Part shown: positions 63,664-64,000 of the stretch, in pieces
Layout: each line of letters starts with the position of its first letter
Numbering within the stretch: the first letter of the stretch is position 1
Assembly: GCF_034702125.1 (NCBI RefSeq)
Contig: NC_085862.1
Location: 8,923,863-8,987,862, forward strand
DNA: 64,000 nucleotides
Direction: 5' to 3'
Source: Engraulis encrasicolus
Taxonomy: Eukaryota > Chordata > Actinopteri > Clupeiformes > Engraulidae
Translations under genes and position numbers: made by a program
Notes under the pieces: model-generated
What the model was told of the DNA's origin: nothing
Databases searched by the model: none
What the model saw: the letters and a program-made list of their open reading frames with translations, nothing else

Positions 63664-64000
63664 CGGTGCGTCAACTCTCCTGGCTGTGTTTCCCGGTGTT
63701 TCCCAATTTACATCAATAATGCAGAGAAACGAGCGAATCACGAAAGCCTTTCTGTGTTTCGTCACGTCGAAAGAAGGCGTTGCCCACAAAGGTTTATATC
63801 GACCCATTTATCTAAAAACATGTCGAGTAATTTTTTTCTGCTTGTTTTCAAAACAAGCAACGTCTGGTGGCTCGAAACATAGCTTAGCTTAGCCACCAGC
63901 TGATTGCTACTCTCAGGTACACACACAGCACAAAGCCTCATACATAAAGCCGGCTCACTCTGGTTGCTCCGTGCCTGCAGCTCGCCTAGGGGTCGCTGTC
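63664..64000. other. 3' flank of the five-exon gene; nothing recognised
   Basis: No AATAAA, exon or element boundary could be supported before the window ends. Confidence 0.3.

Overview
The window is vertebrate nuclear DNA, most likely from a ray-finned (teleost) fish. Genes are broken into short exons with GT-AG introns and matching phases. Most of the sequence is a dense mix of DNA-transposon relatives (hAT-, Harbinger-, TTAA- and Tc1-type), tRNA-derived SINEs, LINE fragments and long CA, GA and AAT tracts. No prokaryotic features, rRNA, canonical tRNA gene or CRISPR array was seen. Exons were assembled by eye from frame, splice signals and family knowledge. No transcript evidence was available.

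Layout. (1) 1-10.5 kb, minus strand: the first four coding exons of tmem259 (membralin). The rest of the gene lies beyond the left edge. Intron 1 carries a minisatellite that repeats the exon-2 splice acceptor. (2) 10.5-20.5 kb: no gene recognised. SINEs, MITEs and a 1.66-kb foldback element fill it. (3) 20.5-28.6 kb, minus strand: a four-exon SLC30 (ZnT1/ZnT10-like) cation transporter with altered metal-site residues and an N-terminal polyglutamine tract. Its 5-kb last intron holds LINE fragments on the opposite strand. (4) 28.6-42.5 kb: transposon territory. It includes an element carrying two exons of a teleost G2E3/HECT-ligase-like gene, and a three-level nest of inverted-repeat elements. 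(5) 42.8-49 kb, plus strand: eight phase-consistent coding exons of an unrecognised acidic, coiled-coil protein whose last visible exon resembles a BEN-type module. Neither end was found. (6) 50-57.5 kb, plus strand: a DUF4806-family gene with its conserved N-terminal module, a duplicated Ser/Pro-rich exon pair, the DUF4806 domain and a poly(A) signal. (7) 58.8-60.5 kb: a THAP-domain foldback element flanked by TTAA, resembling Kolobok. (8) 60.8-63.7 kb, plus strand: a compact five-exon gene for about 177 residues. Its last exons resemble the same C-terminal module as gene 5.

The three plus-strand genes lie head-to-tail. Two seem to share a C-terminal module, and the incomplete one is phase-compatible with the DUF4806 gene downstream, so the cluster may give chimeric transcripts. 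The strongest leads are this cluster, the degenerate zinc transporter, the splice-site-bearing satellites and the nested palindromes.
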